Assembly: GCF_009830285.1 (NCBI RefSeq)
Contig: NZ_WUQX01000001.1
Location: forward strand, 2,914,501 to 2,978,500
Length of the DNA stretch: 64,000 nucleotides
Direction of reading: 5' to 3'
From: Sporofaciens musculi
Lineage (GTDB): Bacteria; Bacillota; Clostridia; Lachnospirales; Lachnospiraceae
A program made the translations under genes and the position numbers. The stretch's first letter is position 1; each line of letters opens with the position of its first letter. A model generated the notes under the pieces. The model was not told where the DNA came from. It was given only the letters and a program-made list of their open reading frames with translations, and searched no databases. This document shows, in pieces, positions 55,987 through 64,000 of this stretch.

Positions 55987-56229
55987 TTAATATTTCATTC
56001 TCAATCTTAAGGCGTTGGATTTCTTTCTGGAGAGCCTTATACTCCTTAAGGGTGACCGTCTCCTCCCCGGATACTTTGATGGGGAGAGCTGTTTTACCCA
56101 GTTGCTGAGTGTGCTTCGATTTACGCCATATTCACGCTCCAGTTGCGGATACGAGGTTCCTCCGGCATTATACAGATCCACGATCTGCTGCTTGAATTCC
56201 GGAGTGTAAGATTTCTGGTTTTTCGCCAT
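55987..56229 (-). pseudogene. IS3-type transposase OrfA, frameshifted
   Basis: ATG 56229 follows GGAGATG. MAKNQKSYTPEFKQQIVDLY and SYPQLEREYGVNRSTLSNWV form the helix-turn-helix. After VKQLSP the frame becomes non-homologous (SKYPGRRRSP), whereas another frame gives the expected IKVSGEETVTLKEYKALQKE leucine zipper. Restoring one C in the CCCC run near 56082-56090 repairs it. It may be decay or a homopolymer error. Confidence 0.72.
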
Positions 56230-56349
56230 GTAAAACATCTCCTTTGCTTTTTCACTTGATAGTATAGGTTGTTCAACTTTTCCTGTCCACACTTATATAC
56301 TAACACCAATGTTCGGAATGGTGCGTCTGGGAAAAGGAGGTGGCAGACC

Positions 56350-58458
56350 ATGAAACAGTATAAATCCAGTGACAAGACCATGCTGAAAATGACCCGCGAG
56401 GGGGCTGTCGAGGTAAACGCCGCCACCGGGAAAAAGAAACGTATCAGCAAGCGGATAAGGGACGCGGACTTTGCAAAGACCGAAGCCCCGCCGCAGCCGG
56501 AACAGGCAGCGCAGACCCTACCGGGCGGCGCAGCTCCCGCGCCCACAGCCGACGCGCCGCCGCTTCCCCATGCGCCGGGGGCAGAACGGGAACAGGACAC
56601 CGCAGCAGCCGAGCGCGTCTTGGAGCGTATCGACGGGACGCGTACCAGAAAGGCGAGCAAAAAGGCGGCGAGGAAAGCACAGGCAGAAGCCACAGCAAAA
56701 GAAAAATCTTCCCGCTTGCAGTTTACCGACGAGGAACGGGCAACGCCGGAGCTTGAAAGGTATATCCGAAAATCGGACAAAGCCGCCGACCGTCTGGACG
56801 CGGCAAAGGCAGCTATCCCAAAAGAAAAGAAACTTGTACGGGAGCGCACCTTTGACGAAGCCACCGGGAAAGGCAAGACCCGCCTACATTTTGAGGAACG
56901 GGAAAAGCCCATAGGAAAAGAAAAACCCCACAGCAACCCGCTATCCCGCCCCGCACAGGAAGCGGGTATTTTCGTCCACAACAAGATACATTCCGTTGAA
57001 AAGGACAATTCCGGCGTTGAGGGGGCGCACAAATCCGAAGAACTGGCAGAGCGCGGCGCAAAGTACGGGGCGCGGAAAATCCGGGAGGGCTACCGCAGCC
57101 ACAAGCTCAAACCCTACCGGGCGGCGGCAAAGGCAGAGAAAGCGGCGTTCAAGGCGAATGTGGATTTCCAGTACCACAAAGCCCTGCACGATAACCCGCA
57201 GATTGCGGGCAATCCCCTTTCCCGCTTCATGCAGAAGCAGCAAATCAAGCGGCAGTATGCAAAGGCGGCAAGGAAAGGCGGCGCAAAAACGGCGCAGAAA
57301 GCCGCAGAGAACACCCGCAAGGCGGCAAAAAAGACCGCCGAGGAAACAAAAAAGGCAATCGCTTTTGTAGGGCGGCACCCGGCGGGCGTATGTATCGCCG
57401 TTGCCGCGCTGCTCTTATTCATCATGGTATCGGCGGGGCTTTCCTCTTGCGGTTCCATGTTCTCCGGCTTGATGAACGGCATACTTGGGACTTCCTACAC
57501 GTCGGAGGACAGCGACCTTGTGGCGACGGAGAACAATTACGCCGCAAAGGAAAACGAGCTTCAGCAGCAGATTGACAATATCGAAAGCACCCACCCCGGC
57601 TATGACGAATACCGCTATGACCTTGACAGTATCGGGCATAACCCTCACGAATTAGCGTCCTACCTCACCGCCCTTTTACAGACCTACACCCCGCAGAGCG
57701 CACAGGCAGAACTAAACCGCGTCTTTGCCATGCAGTACACCTTGACGCTGACGGAAGAAACGGAAATCCGCTACCGCACAGAAACAAGCACCGACCCGGA
57801 AACAGGGGAAACGACCACCGAGGAAGTACCCTACGAATACCATATCCTCAACGTGAAGCTGACGAACAAGCCCATTTCCGAGATTGCGGAGGAACTTCTA
57901 ACGCCACAGCAGCTTGAAATGTACCGCGTCTATCTGGAAACAAGCGGCAACAAACCGCTGATTTTCGGCGGCGGCTCCCCCGATATGGGCGCGTCCGAGG
58001 ATTTAAGCGGCGTACAGCTTGTAAACGGCACACGCCCCGGCAACACCGCCGTTGTAGACCTTGCGAAGCGGCAAGTCGGCAACGTGGGAGGGCGACCCTT
58101 TTGGAGCTGGTACGGATTTAACAGCCGCGTGGAATGGTGCGCCTGTTTTGTTTCATGGTGCTACAATCAAGCCGGGAAAAGCGAGCCGCGCTTTGCCGGG
58201 TGCCAGTCACAGGGCGTACCCTGGTTCCAGTCACGCGGGCAATGGGGCGCGAGGGGCTATGAGAATATCGCCCCCGGCGACGCTATCTTTTTCGACTGGG
58301 ACGGGGACGGGAGCGCAGACCATGTAGGGCTTGTTATCGGGACGGACGGGGAGCGCGTCTATACCGTCGAGGGCAATTCCGGCGACGCCTGCAAGATAAA
58401 GAGCTACCCCGTCAATTATGGCTGTATCAAGGGCTACGGCTTAATGAATTGGAACTGA
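56350..58458 (+). CDS. ICE peptidoglycan hydrolase with CHAP domain
   Basis: ATG 56350 follows AAAGGAGG and gives 702 aa. The N-terminal roughly 330 residues are Ala/Lys/Arg/Glu-rich and cytoplasmic. A membrane helix lies near residues 342-362 (VCIAVAALLLFIMVSAGL). The external part has a helical region and a C-terminal CHAP domain with catalytic Cys in VEWCACFVSWCYNQ and His in SADHVGLVIG. It opens the cell wall for the transfer channel (VirB1/CD1107-like). It is the next gene of the type IV module after VirB4 and the methyltransferase. Confidence 0.88.
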   Translation: MKQYKSSDKTMLKMTREGAVEVNAATGKKKRISKRIRDADFAKTEAPPQPEQAAQTLPGGAAPAPTADAPPLPHAPGAEREQDTAAAERVLERIDGTRTRKASKKAARKAQAEATAKEKSSRLQFTDEERATPELERYIRKSDKAADRLDAAKAAIPKEKKLVRERTFDEATGKGKTRLHFEEREKPIGKEKPHSNPLSRPAQEAGIFVHNKIHSVEKDNSGVEGAHKSEELAERGAKYGARKIREGYRSHKLKPYRAAAKAEKAAFKANVDFQYHKALHDNPQIAGNPLSRFMQKQQIKRQYAKAARKGGAKTAQKAAENTRKAAKKTAEETKKAIAFVGRHPAGVCIAVAALLLFIMVSAGLSSCGSMFSGLMNGILGTSYTSEDSDLVATENNYAAKENELQQQIDNIESTHPGYDEYRYDLDSIGHNPHELASYLTALLQTYTPQSAQAELNRVFAMQYTLTLTEETEIRYRTETSTDPETGETTTEEVPYEYHILNVKLTNKPISEIAEELLTPQQLEMYRVYLETSGNKPLIFGGGSPDMGASEDLSGVQLVNGTRPGNTAVVDLAKRQVGNVGGRPFWSWYGFNSRVEWCACFVSWCYNQAGKSEPRFAGCQSQGVPWFQSRGQWGARGYENIAPGDAIFFDWDGDGSADHVGLVIGTDGERVYTVEGNSGDACKIKSYPVNYGCIKGYGLMNWN

Positions 58459-58496
58459 CAACAAAAAAATGAAAATCTGAAAGGAGAAATTTATTG

Positions 58497-58775
58497 ATGG
58501 CTATGAACAAAATTGAACGTATCGACAAGGAGATTGCAAAGACCCGCGAGAAAATCACCGAGTACCAGAATAAATTAAGGGGGCTTGAAGCGCAGAAAAC
58601 CGAAGCGGAAAACCTGCAAATCGTACAGCTTGTGCGCTCCATGCGCCTTTCCCCGCATGAGCTTTCCGCTATGCTTTCCGGGGGCGGTATTCCGGGCATG
58701 GAAGCCGCGCCGGGCTACCCCGCAGAACCCGCAGACCATGACAACGAAGAAATGGAGGACACCGAGAATGAATAA
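58497..58775 (+). CDS. DUF4315 family protein, 92 aa
   Basis: ATG 58497 follows AAGGAG (58481-58486). A helical N-terminus ([20 protein letters not shown]) is followed by [20 protein letters not shown] and an acidic tail. This matches DUF4315, conserved between the CHAP hydrolase and DUF4366 genes in Tn1549-type elements. The stop overlaps the next start by 8 nt. It is probably a cytoplasmic accessory of the transfer machine; function is unknown. Confidence 0.85.
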   Translation: MAMNKIERIDKEIAKTREKITEYQNKLRGLEAQKTEAENLQIVQLVRSMRLSPHELSAMLSGGGIPGMEAAPGYPAEPADHDNEEMEDTENE

Positions 58776-59481
58776 GAGCAAATTTATCCGCAGCTTTTTT
58801 GTGCTGCTTACCACATTTATCTGTATGGGCGGCTTTTCCGTCACCGCCTTTGCACAGACCCCGGAGGGACAGGACGACACCGACGACAGCGGCGTTGTCT
58901 ACGAGGAACCCGAAAGGGAAGAACCCCTTACCCCGGACGGGAACGCGACCCTTGTAGACGATTTCGGCGGCAACAAGCAGCTTATCACCGTAACGACCAA
59001 AAACGGCAATTACTTTTATATCCTCATTGACCGGGACGACGAGGGCGAGAATACTGTACATTTCCTTAATCAAGTAGACGAAGCCGACCTCTTAGCACTT
59101 ATGGAGGACGGAAGCACCGAAGCAGCCCCGCCCGCCGTTTGCAGTTGCACCGAGAAATGCGAAGCCGGGAAAGTAAATGTGAGCTGCCCCGTCTGCAAGG
59201 AGAACATGACCGCTTGCAGCGGCAAGGAAGCGGAGCCGGAAACCGAAGAACCGCCGGAGCAGCCCAAAGAAAAAGGCAATGCGGGCGGGCTTGTGCTTTT
59301 CCTTGTCGTGGCACTTCTTGGCGGCGGGGGCGCGTTCTATTATTTTAAGTTTATGAAGCCGAAGCAAAACGTCAAGGGCGGCACCGACCTTGAAGATTTC
59401 GATTTTGACGACTACGACGAGGACGAGCCGGACGAGGGGGACGGGCTTTCTGATGAAGAACAGGAGGACGAGGAAGCATGA
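58768..59481 (+). CDS. DUF4366 family secreted/membrane protein
   Basis: The 237-aa protein starts at ATG 58768, overlapping DUF4315. It has a signal peptide ([20 protein letters not shown] to FAQ), an external domain containing [20 protein letters not shown], a Cys-rich segment ([19 protein letters not shown]), a membrane helix ([20 protein letters not shown]) and a very acidic cytoplasmic tail. DUF4366 is a regular member of these ICE conjugation modules and probably a surface component of the channel. Confidence 0.86.
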   Translation: MNKSKFIRSFFVLLTTFICMGGFSVTAFAQTPEGQDDTDDSGVVYEEPEREEPLTPDGNATLVDDFGGNKQLITVTTKNGNYFYILIDRDDEGENTVHFLNQVDEADLLALMEDGSTEAAPPAVCSCTEKCEAGKVNVSCPVCKENMTACSGKEAEPETEEPPEQPKEKGNAGGLVLFLVVALLGGGGAFYYFKFMKPKQNVKGGTDLEDFDFDDYDEDEPDEGDGLSDEEQEDEEA

Positions 59482-59666
59482 CCCTGTTTACCGACAATCC
59501 CTTTGAAAAGATGATGATACAAAGACCGGGCGGGCGGCGTGACAATGCGCCGCCCGTTCCCCATTCCCCGGCTTGCGCTTCCTGTCCGTACAAAGGGCAG
59601 CTCCCTTGTGTGGGCTACTGTCTGAAACAGGTACAGGAGAAAAAGGCAAGTGAGCCGGAACGCTGA
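59478..59666 (+). CDS. Small cysteine-containing ICE protein, 62 aa
   Basis: It overlaps the DUF4366 stop by 4 nt (ATGA). [20 protein letters not shown] is followed by [20 protein letters not shown], with four cysteines that could bind a metal, and a charged end. It is conserved in position before topoisomerase III in such elements. Function unknown. Confidence 0.7.
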   Translation: MTLFTDNPFEKMMIQRPGGRRDNAPPVPHSPACASCPYKGQLPCVGYCLKQVQEKKASEPER

Positions 59667-59681
59667 AAGGAGGATTTTTTC

Positions 59682-61772
59682 ATGGCACTTAGACTTGTGA
59701 TTGCAGAAAAGCCGAGCGTGGCGCAGACTATCGCCGCCGCGCTTGGCGTTAAGGAAAAGAAAGACGGATATATCAAGGGCGGCGGCTACCTCATTTCATG
59801 GTGCGTCGGGCATTTGGTACAGCTTGCGGAAGCTGCCGCCTACGGGGAACAATACAGGAAATGGCAGCTTGACAGCTTACCCATTCTGCCGGAGGAATGG
59901 CAGTACGCCGTTGACCCGGACAAGGGGAAGCAATTCAAAACCCTAAAAGAGCTTATGCACCGCGCCGACGTTTCCGAAGTGGTAAATGCGTGTGACGCGG
60001 GGCGCGAGGGTGAATTGATTTTCCGCTTTGTCTACGAAGCGGCGGGCTGCAAGAAGCCCATGCGCCGCTTGTGGATTTCCTCAATGGAGGACGGGGCAAT
60101 CAAGGCGGGCTTTGCTTCCCTCAAAGACGGGCGGGACTATGACGCGCTCTTTGCGTCTGCCCTCTGCCGCGCAAAGGCTGACTGGCTTATCGGCATTAAC
60201 GCCACCCGGCTTTTCTCCTGCCTGTATGGAAAGACTTTGAACGTGGGGCGCGTCCAGACCCCGACCTTAAAAATGCTTACCGACCGGGACGCGGCTATCT
60301 CCCATTTCCAGAAAGAAAAATATTATCATGTGCGCCTTGATTTATCCGGCGCGGAAGCGGCAAGCGAAAGGATTTCAGACAAGGCAGAAGCCGCCGCGCT
60401 GAAAGGGGCTTGCGAAACACAAACGGCGGTATGCGTTTCCCTCACCAGAGAGAAGAAAACCGCAGCCCCGCCGAAGCTCTTTGACCTTACCTCTTTGCAG
60501 CGGGAAGCGAACCGCATTTTCGGCTACACCGCGAAGCAGACCCTTGACCTTGCACAATCCCTTTATGAAAAAAGACTGCTTACCTATCCGAGGACGGACA
60601 GCAGCTTTCTTACTGACGACATGGGCGGCACCGCAGCGGACATTATCACGCTGCTCTGCGAAAAGCTCCCCTTTATGGCGGGCGCGGACTTCACGCCGGA
60701 GGTTGCAAAGGTATTAGACAGTAAAAAAGTATCAGACCACCACGCAATCATTCCCACTATGGAGCTTGCAAAGGCTGACCCGGACGCGCTGCCGGAAAGC
60801 GAGAAAAATATCCTTACCCTTGCGGGGGCGCGTCTGCTTTTTGCCACCGCCGAGCCGCATATTTATGAAGCGGTTACGGCGGTTTTCTCATGCGCTGATA
60901 CGGAGTTTACGGCGCGGGGAAAGACGGTGCTTTCTGACGGGTGGAAAGAGATTGAACACAGATACCGGGCGACGCTGAAAGATAAACCCGACCCAGAGGA
61001 CGGGGAAAATGAGGGCGTGACGCTGCCGGAGCTTTCCGAGGGACAGGGCTTTCCTAACCCCGCCGTAAAGGTAACGGAGCATACCACAACGCCGCCGAAG
61101 CCCCACAGCGAAGCGTCGCTTCTCTCTGCTATGGAGCGAGCCGGGAACGGGGACACCGACCCGGACGCGGAACGCCGGGGGCTTGGCACTCCCGCCACCC
61201 GCGCCGCCGTCATTGAAAAACTGGTAAAGGGCGGCTTTGCAGAGCGCAAGGGGAAGCAGCTTATCCCCACGCAGAACGGAGCCGCCCTTATATCAGTGCT
61301 GCCGGATATGCTCACTTCCCCGCAGCTTACCGCAGAATGGGAAAACAATCTGACGCAGATAGCAAAGGGAGCCGCAGACCCCGGCGAATTTCTGTCCGGC
61401 ATTGAAGCTATGACGCGGGAGCTTGTGCAGACACACGCCGCAGCACTGGACGGGAAAAAGGATTTGTTCCGGGAGGAAAAGCCCTCTGTCGGCAAATGCC
61501 CCCGTTGCGGTTCCCCCGTCCATGAGGGGAAGAAAAACTATTATTGCAGCAACAAAGAATGTGCCTTTGTCATGTGGAAGAACGACCGCTTTTTCGAGGA
61601 ACGCAAGACCGCTTTTTCCGCGAAGATTGCCGCCGCGCTCCTTAAATCCGGCAAGGCGAATGTGAAGAAGCTCTACTCCCCGAAAACAGGCAAGACCTAC
61701 GACGGAACTATCGTTCTGGCTGACACTGGCGGGAAATACGTCAACTACCGTATCGAAGTGCAGAAGAACTAA
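59682..61772 (+). CDS. topB: DNA topoisomerase III (type IA)
   Basis: The 696-aa enzyme has an N-terminal TOPRIM domain (VIAEKPSVAQTIAAALG; CDAGREGELIFRFVYEA), the central strand-passage gate with catalytic Tyr in RLLTYPRTDSSFLTDD, and a C-terminal zinc ribbon (CPRCGSPVHEGKKNYYCSNK) followed by a second topo-C repeat. It relaxes negative supercoils and decatenates DNA; ICE copies probably help resolve transferred or replicating intermediates. AAAGGAGG precedes ATG 59682. Confidence 0.93.
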   Translation: MALRLVIAEKPSVAQTIAAALGVKEKKDGYIKGGGYLISWCVGHLVQLAEAAAYGEQYRKWQLDSLPILPEEWQYAVDPDKGKQFKTLKELMHRADVSEVVNACDAGREGELIFRFVYEAAGCKKPMRRLWISSMEDGAIKAGFASLKDGRDYDALFASALCRAKADWLIGINATRLFSCLYGKTLNVGRVQTPTLKMLTDRDAAISHFQKEKYYHVRLDLSGAEAASERISDKAEAAALKGACETQTAVCVSLTREKKTAAPPKLFDLTSLQREANRIFGYTAKQTLDLAQSLYEKRLLTYPRTDSSFLTDDMGGTAADIITLLCEKLPFMAGADFTPEVAKVLDSKKVSDHHAIIPTMELAKADPDALPESEKNILTLAGARLLFATAEPHIYEAVTAVFSCADTEFTARGKTVLSDGWKEIEHRYRATLKDKPDPEDGENEGVTLPELSEGQGFPNPAVKVTEHTTTPPKPHSEASLLSAMERAGNGDTDPDAERRGLGTPATRAAVIEKLVKGGFAERKGKQLIPTQNGAALISVLPDMLTSPQLTAEWENNLTQIAKGAADPGEFLSGIEAMTRELVQTHAAALDGKKDLFREEKPSVGKCPRCGSPVHEGKKNYYCSNKECAFVMWKNDRFFEERKTAFSAKIAAALLKSGKANVKKLYSPKTGKTYDGTIVLADTGGKYVNYRIEVQKN

Positions 61773-62011
61773 AAACTTGAATAGCAAGCATAGGAAGCGG
61801 GTACCCACTTCCGTAAATCCCCGTTGCGACGCTGACGCGCCGGACGGGGATTTTGCTTGTTGGGAAGTTTCCCAAACCCTCTTTTGCGGAGGGCTTCACC
61901 CTCTAAAAATTTTCAAAAATATTTGGCAGAAATGCGGGCGTACCCGTAGTAGACCATGCAGCCAAAAAATGCAGCTTATGACGCTGCCGCAGAGAAAGGA
62001 GGTTTTTCACT
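61773..62011. other. Non-coding region with hairpins after topB
   Basis: 239 bp. AAATCCCCGT (near 61815-61825) pairs perfectly with ACGGGGATTT (near 61845-61855) and probably ends the topB transcript. A near-palindrome GGAAGCGGGTACCCACTTCC lies near 61790-61810. The GC/AT alternation around 61875-61960 is unexplained and might hold regulatory or transfer-origin sequence. AAAGGAGG at its end serves the next gene. Confidence 0.5.
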
Positions 62012-64000
62012 ATGGCAAGTTTACGGGACACCGTAAAGGACTATCAAGACGAGCTTAGGGACGGTATCGCATGGGTGGCGTTCTGGAAACAGGGGCGTTC
62101 ATGGAACGCGGAATATTTTCATCTTGATATGGACGATACGCTCTACCCGGAGGACAGGAGCCGGTTAGAGGAAATCAAAAGCACCGACCCCGCCGCCGTT
62201 ATCCTAAACGGCTACTATTGCGGGCATTTAGGCGAGGACATGAGCCTTGACGAGCTGACCGCCGGAGTGCGCTACCACTACGAAAACAGCATGAACGACA
62301 TTGACGGTTTTATCGGGGCGCATGACGACAGGCTTCCCCCGGAGGTTATCGAGGAAGCGAGGGCAGCCGCCCATGAAGCGGGGCTTCCCTTTTCCGAAAA
62401 GCCCTACCGGGACGGAGAGGATTTTGACCCCTATGTATTTGACGGTAGACAGAGCTACGAAGATTACGAGCTTATGCACCGCATGATGAACGAAGAAAGG
62501 AGCAGACAAATGGCAGAACCGATTTTAAGCGGCTATCTTTCCAATCTTGGGAAGTACACCGAGGGCAGACCCGCGGGCGAATGGGTGACGTTCCCCACGA
62601 CTGCCGAACATCTGAAAGAAGTCTTTGACCGTATCGGGATTGACTTCAAGCACTATGAGGAATGGCATTTCACAGAATTTCAATCCCCTATCCCCGGCTT
62701 GACGGAACATTTAAGCGAGTATTCCCACCCCGACGAGCTGAACTATTTAGGGAAGCTCTTGGAAATGCAGTTTGACGACGACCGGGAGAAATTCATTGCA
62801 GCCATTGAATACGGCGACCATGCCGACAGCTTACAGGACATCATCAACCTTGCACAGAACCTTGACTGCTACTGGATTTATCCGTCCGTCCACAATGAAG
62901 AAGAATACGGGCGTTATCTGGTTGACGAACTGGAAGAACCGGAGCTTCCCGAAGAAGCGAAAAAGTATTTCATGTATGAGGAATACGGGCGGGACGCTTC
63001 CATTAACGACGACGGTATGTTTACCGAAAAGGGCTATATCTACAACAACCGCAACACCTTTACAGAATGGTACGACGGGCGCGACGTGCCACAGGAATAC
63101 CGGGTAACGCCGCAGCCCCCGCAGCGGTCACGCCCCGACCCGCAAAAAGCAGATTTTGACGCAGCCACACCGGGACAGAGAACCGCACAGACCGCAGAGC
63201 AGCCACAGGAGCCGCGCCCGGTTATCCCTATCGTGCTGACGAGCGAGAAGCCCGCCGAGAAATTAAAAGAGATTACCGACCGTCTGGAACAGGGTATTGC
63301 GGAACTCTTTGACAGCGAGCGTTACAAGGAATATCTGAAAGTCATGTCAAAATTCCATAATTACAGCTTCCGAAACACCGTCCTTATCGCCATGCAGAAG
63401 CCGGACGCTTCCCTTGTGGCGGGCTTTTCCGCTTGGAAGAACAACTTTGAGCGAAACGTGATGAAAGGGCAAAAGGGAATTAAAATCATTGCCCCGTCGC
63501 CCTATAAAATCAAACAGGAAATGCAGAAAATCGACCCGCACACGCAGAAGCCCATAATCGGCAAGGACGGGAAGCCCGTCACCGAGGAAAAGGAAGTCAC
63601 CATACCCGCCTACAAGGTGGTATCCGTCTTTGACGTTTCCCAGACCGAGGGAAAGGAGCTGCCGGACATTGCCATTGACGAGCTGCCGGGCGACGTTGAC
63701 CGCTACAAGGATTTTTTCGCAGCCCTTGAAAAGACTTCCCCCGTTCCTATCGCCTTTGAGAATATCGAGGGCGGCTCTCATGGCTACTACCACTTGGAGG
63801 ACAAGCGCATTGCTATCAACGAGGGCATGAGCGAATTGCAGACCTTAAAGACCGCCATTCACGAAATCGCCCATGCGAAGCTGCACGACATTGACCTCAA
63901 CGCGCCAAAGGACGAGCAGCAGCCCCACATTGACCGCCGCACCCGCGAAGTCGAAGCGGAAAGCGTCGCCTATACCGTCTGCCAACATTACGGGCTTGAC
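62012..64000 (+). CDS. Multidomain antirestriction/ArdC-like protein with zinc-peptidase motif (partial)
   Basis: The frame is open for 663 codons from ATG 62012 to the window end, so the C-terminus is outside. Residues about 1-165 resemble a YodL-like segment. Residues about 168-370 are ArdA-like (ILSGYLSNLGKYTEGRPAGE, then EYGDHADSLQDIINLAQNLD); ArdA proteins mimic DNA and block type I restriction. Residues about 410-663 are ArdC/DUF1738-like (RYKEYLKVMSKFHNYSFRNT) and include a metallopeptidase motif HEIAHAKLHD (HExxH). The fusion suggests protection of incoming ICE DNA. Domain calls are from motif recognition only. Confidence 0.8.
   Translation, partial: MASLRDTVKDYQDELRDGIAWVAFWKQGRSWNAEYFHLDMDDTLYPEDRSRLEEIKSTDPAAVILNGYYCGHLGEDMSLDELTAGVRYHYENSMNDIDGFIGAHDDRLPPEVIEEARAAAHEAGLPFSEKPYRDGEDFDPYVFDGRQSYEDYELMHRMMNEERSRQMAEPILSGYLSNLGKYTEGRPAGEWVTFPTTAEHLKEVFDRIGIDFKHYEEWHFTEFQSPIPGLTEHLSEYSHPDELNYLGKLLEMQFDDDREKFIAAIEYGDHADSLQDIINLAQNLDCYWIYPSVHNEEEYGRYLVDELEEPELPEEAKKYFMYEEYGRDASINDDGMFTEKGYIYNNRNTFTEWYDGRDVPQEYRVTPQPPQRSRPDPQKADFDAATPGQRTAQTAEQPQEPRPVIPIVLTSEKPAEKLKEITDRLEQGIAELFDSERYKEYLKVMSKFHNYSFRNTVLIAMQKPDASLVAGFSAWKNNFERNVMKGQKGIKIIAPSPYKIKQEMQKIDPHTQKPIIGKDGKPVTEEKEVTIPAYKVVSVFDVSQTEGKELPDIAIDELPGDVDRYKDFFAALEKTSPVPIAFENIEGGSHGYYHLEDKRIAINEGMSELQTLKTAIHEIAHAKLHDIDLNAPKDEQQPHIDRRTREVEAESVAYTVCQHYGLD

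Larger units (their letters stand above)
55059..56290 (-). mobile_element. IS3-family element, degenerate
   Basis: The ends share TAGACA...AAAAGTTGAA (left, from 55059) and, on the other strand, TGGACA...AAAAGTTGAA (right, to 56289-56290). ACTT at 55055-55058 and 56291-56294 may be the target duplication. It carries orfA and orfB on the minus strand, each with a single-base frame break. It lies between the methyltransferase and CHAP-protein genes and should be polar on the latter unless a promoter arises from it. Confidence 0.75.

Noticed and set aside
56121-57032. 303-aa minus-strand frame opposite the CHAP protein
   Set aside because: It reads Ser/Ala/Arg-rich antisense of a biased Ala/Lys/Glu coding region and has no ribosome site; the IS orfA tail is included only by chance.
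60863-61495. 210-aa minus-strand frame opposite topoisomerase III
   Set aside because: Antisense to a conserved enzyme; Ser/Pro-rich translation without motif.
1-64000. tRNA, rRNA or CRISPR loci
   Set aside because: No cloverleaf-like sequence, rRNA segment or regularly spaced identical repeat-spacer array was recognised on either strand by eye.

Overview
The window looks like a chromosome segment from a low-to-mid GC gut Firmicute, most likely a Lachnospiraceae/Clostridia member. The evidence is the Clostridia-type RlmD with a C-terminal extension, YhaM, MutS2, an OmpR-type two-component pair and an SPOR amidase, flanked by Tn1549/CTn-like conjugative element genes. A block of about 10 kb of housekeeping genes (17.85-28.0 kb) lies between two large integrated mobile regions.

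Left mobile region (1-17.7 kb, mostly minus strand). An operon of small conserved element proteins lies downstream of a 1382-aa thioester/CnaB-repeat surface protein. ParB and ParA are separated by an IS110-type element (frameshifted transposase, candidate bridge-RNA leader) and an IS66-type element with an exact 8-bp target duplication. An IS3/IS150-type element sits in the loop of an intrinsic terminator. Next to the chromosome is an AT-rich minus-strand gene set: AlkA-type DNA glycosylase, degenerate RibD-like deaminase fused to a SAM methyltransferase, SMUG2-type uracil-DNA glycosylase with a broken 5' end, and a nucleoside 2-deoxyribosyltransferase-like protein. This combination looks like an uncharacterised nucleobase or DNA-base system and is the main functional lead.

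Core (17.85-28.0 kb): rlmD, yhaM, an HtrA-like protein that has lost its catalytic triad, mutS2, a response regulator/histidine kinase pair, and an amidase gene cut at its conserved HGGSDPG zinc motif by the junction with the right-hand mobile region.

Right mobile region (28.0-64 kb, continuing past the window). A 5'-truncated serine recombinase is followed by a high-GC ICE backbone: RepA-like initiator, DUF5348, PcfB, VirD4, Maff2, VirB6-like, PrgI, VirB4, C5 DNA methyltransferase, CHAP hydrolase, DUF4315, DUF4366, topoisomerase III and an ArdA/ArdC-like antirestriction protein. It is nested. A group II intron splits virD4 exactly in frame (33016-35563). A segment duplicating about 490 bp carries an Xre regulator and two small membrane proteins. 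A complete 11.6-kb integrative mobilizable element (about 38629-50218) is inserted in maff2 and has its own serine recombinase, MobQ relaxase, primase/helicase pair, replication region with TTATCTCGGATAA repeats, and cargo (cytidine deaminase, MBL-fold hydrolase, DUF1835 protein). A degenerate IS3 element follows the methyltransferase gene.

A non-coding element of three hairpins occurs three times (36088, 38123, 42981), in both the ICE and the inserted element, with compensatory base changes between copies. It is the strongest unexplained non-coding signal. Several single-base frame breaks, two clearly in C-runs, may be real decay or consensus errors.
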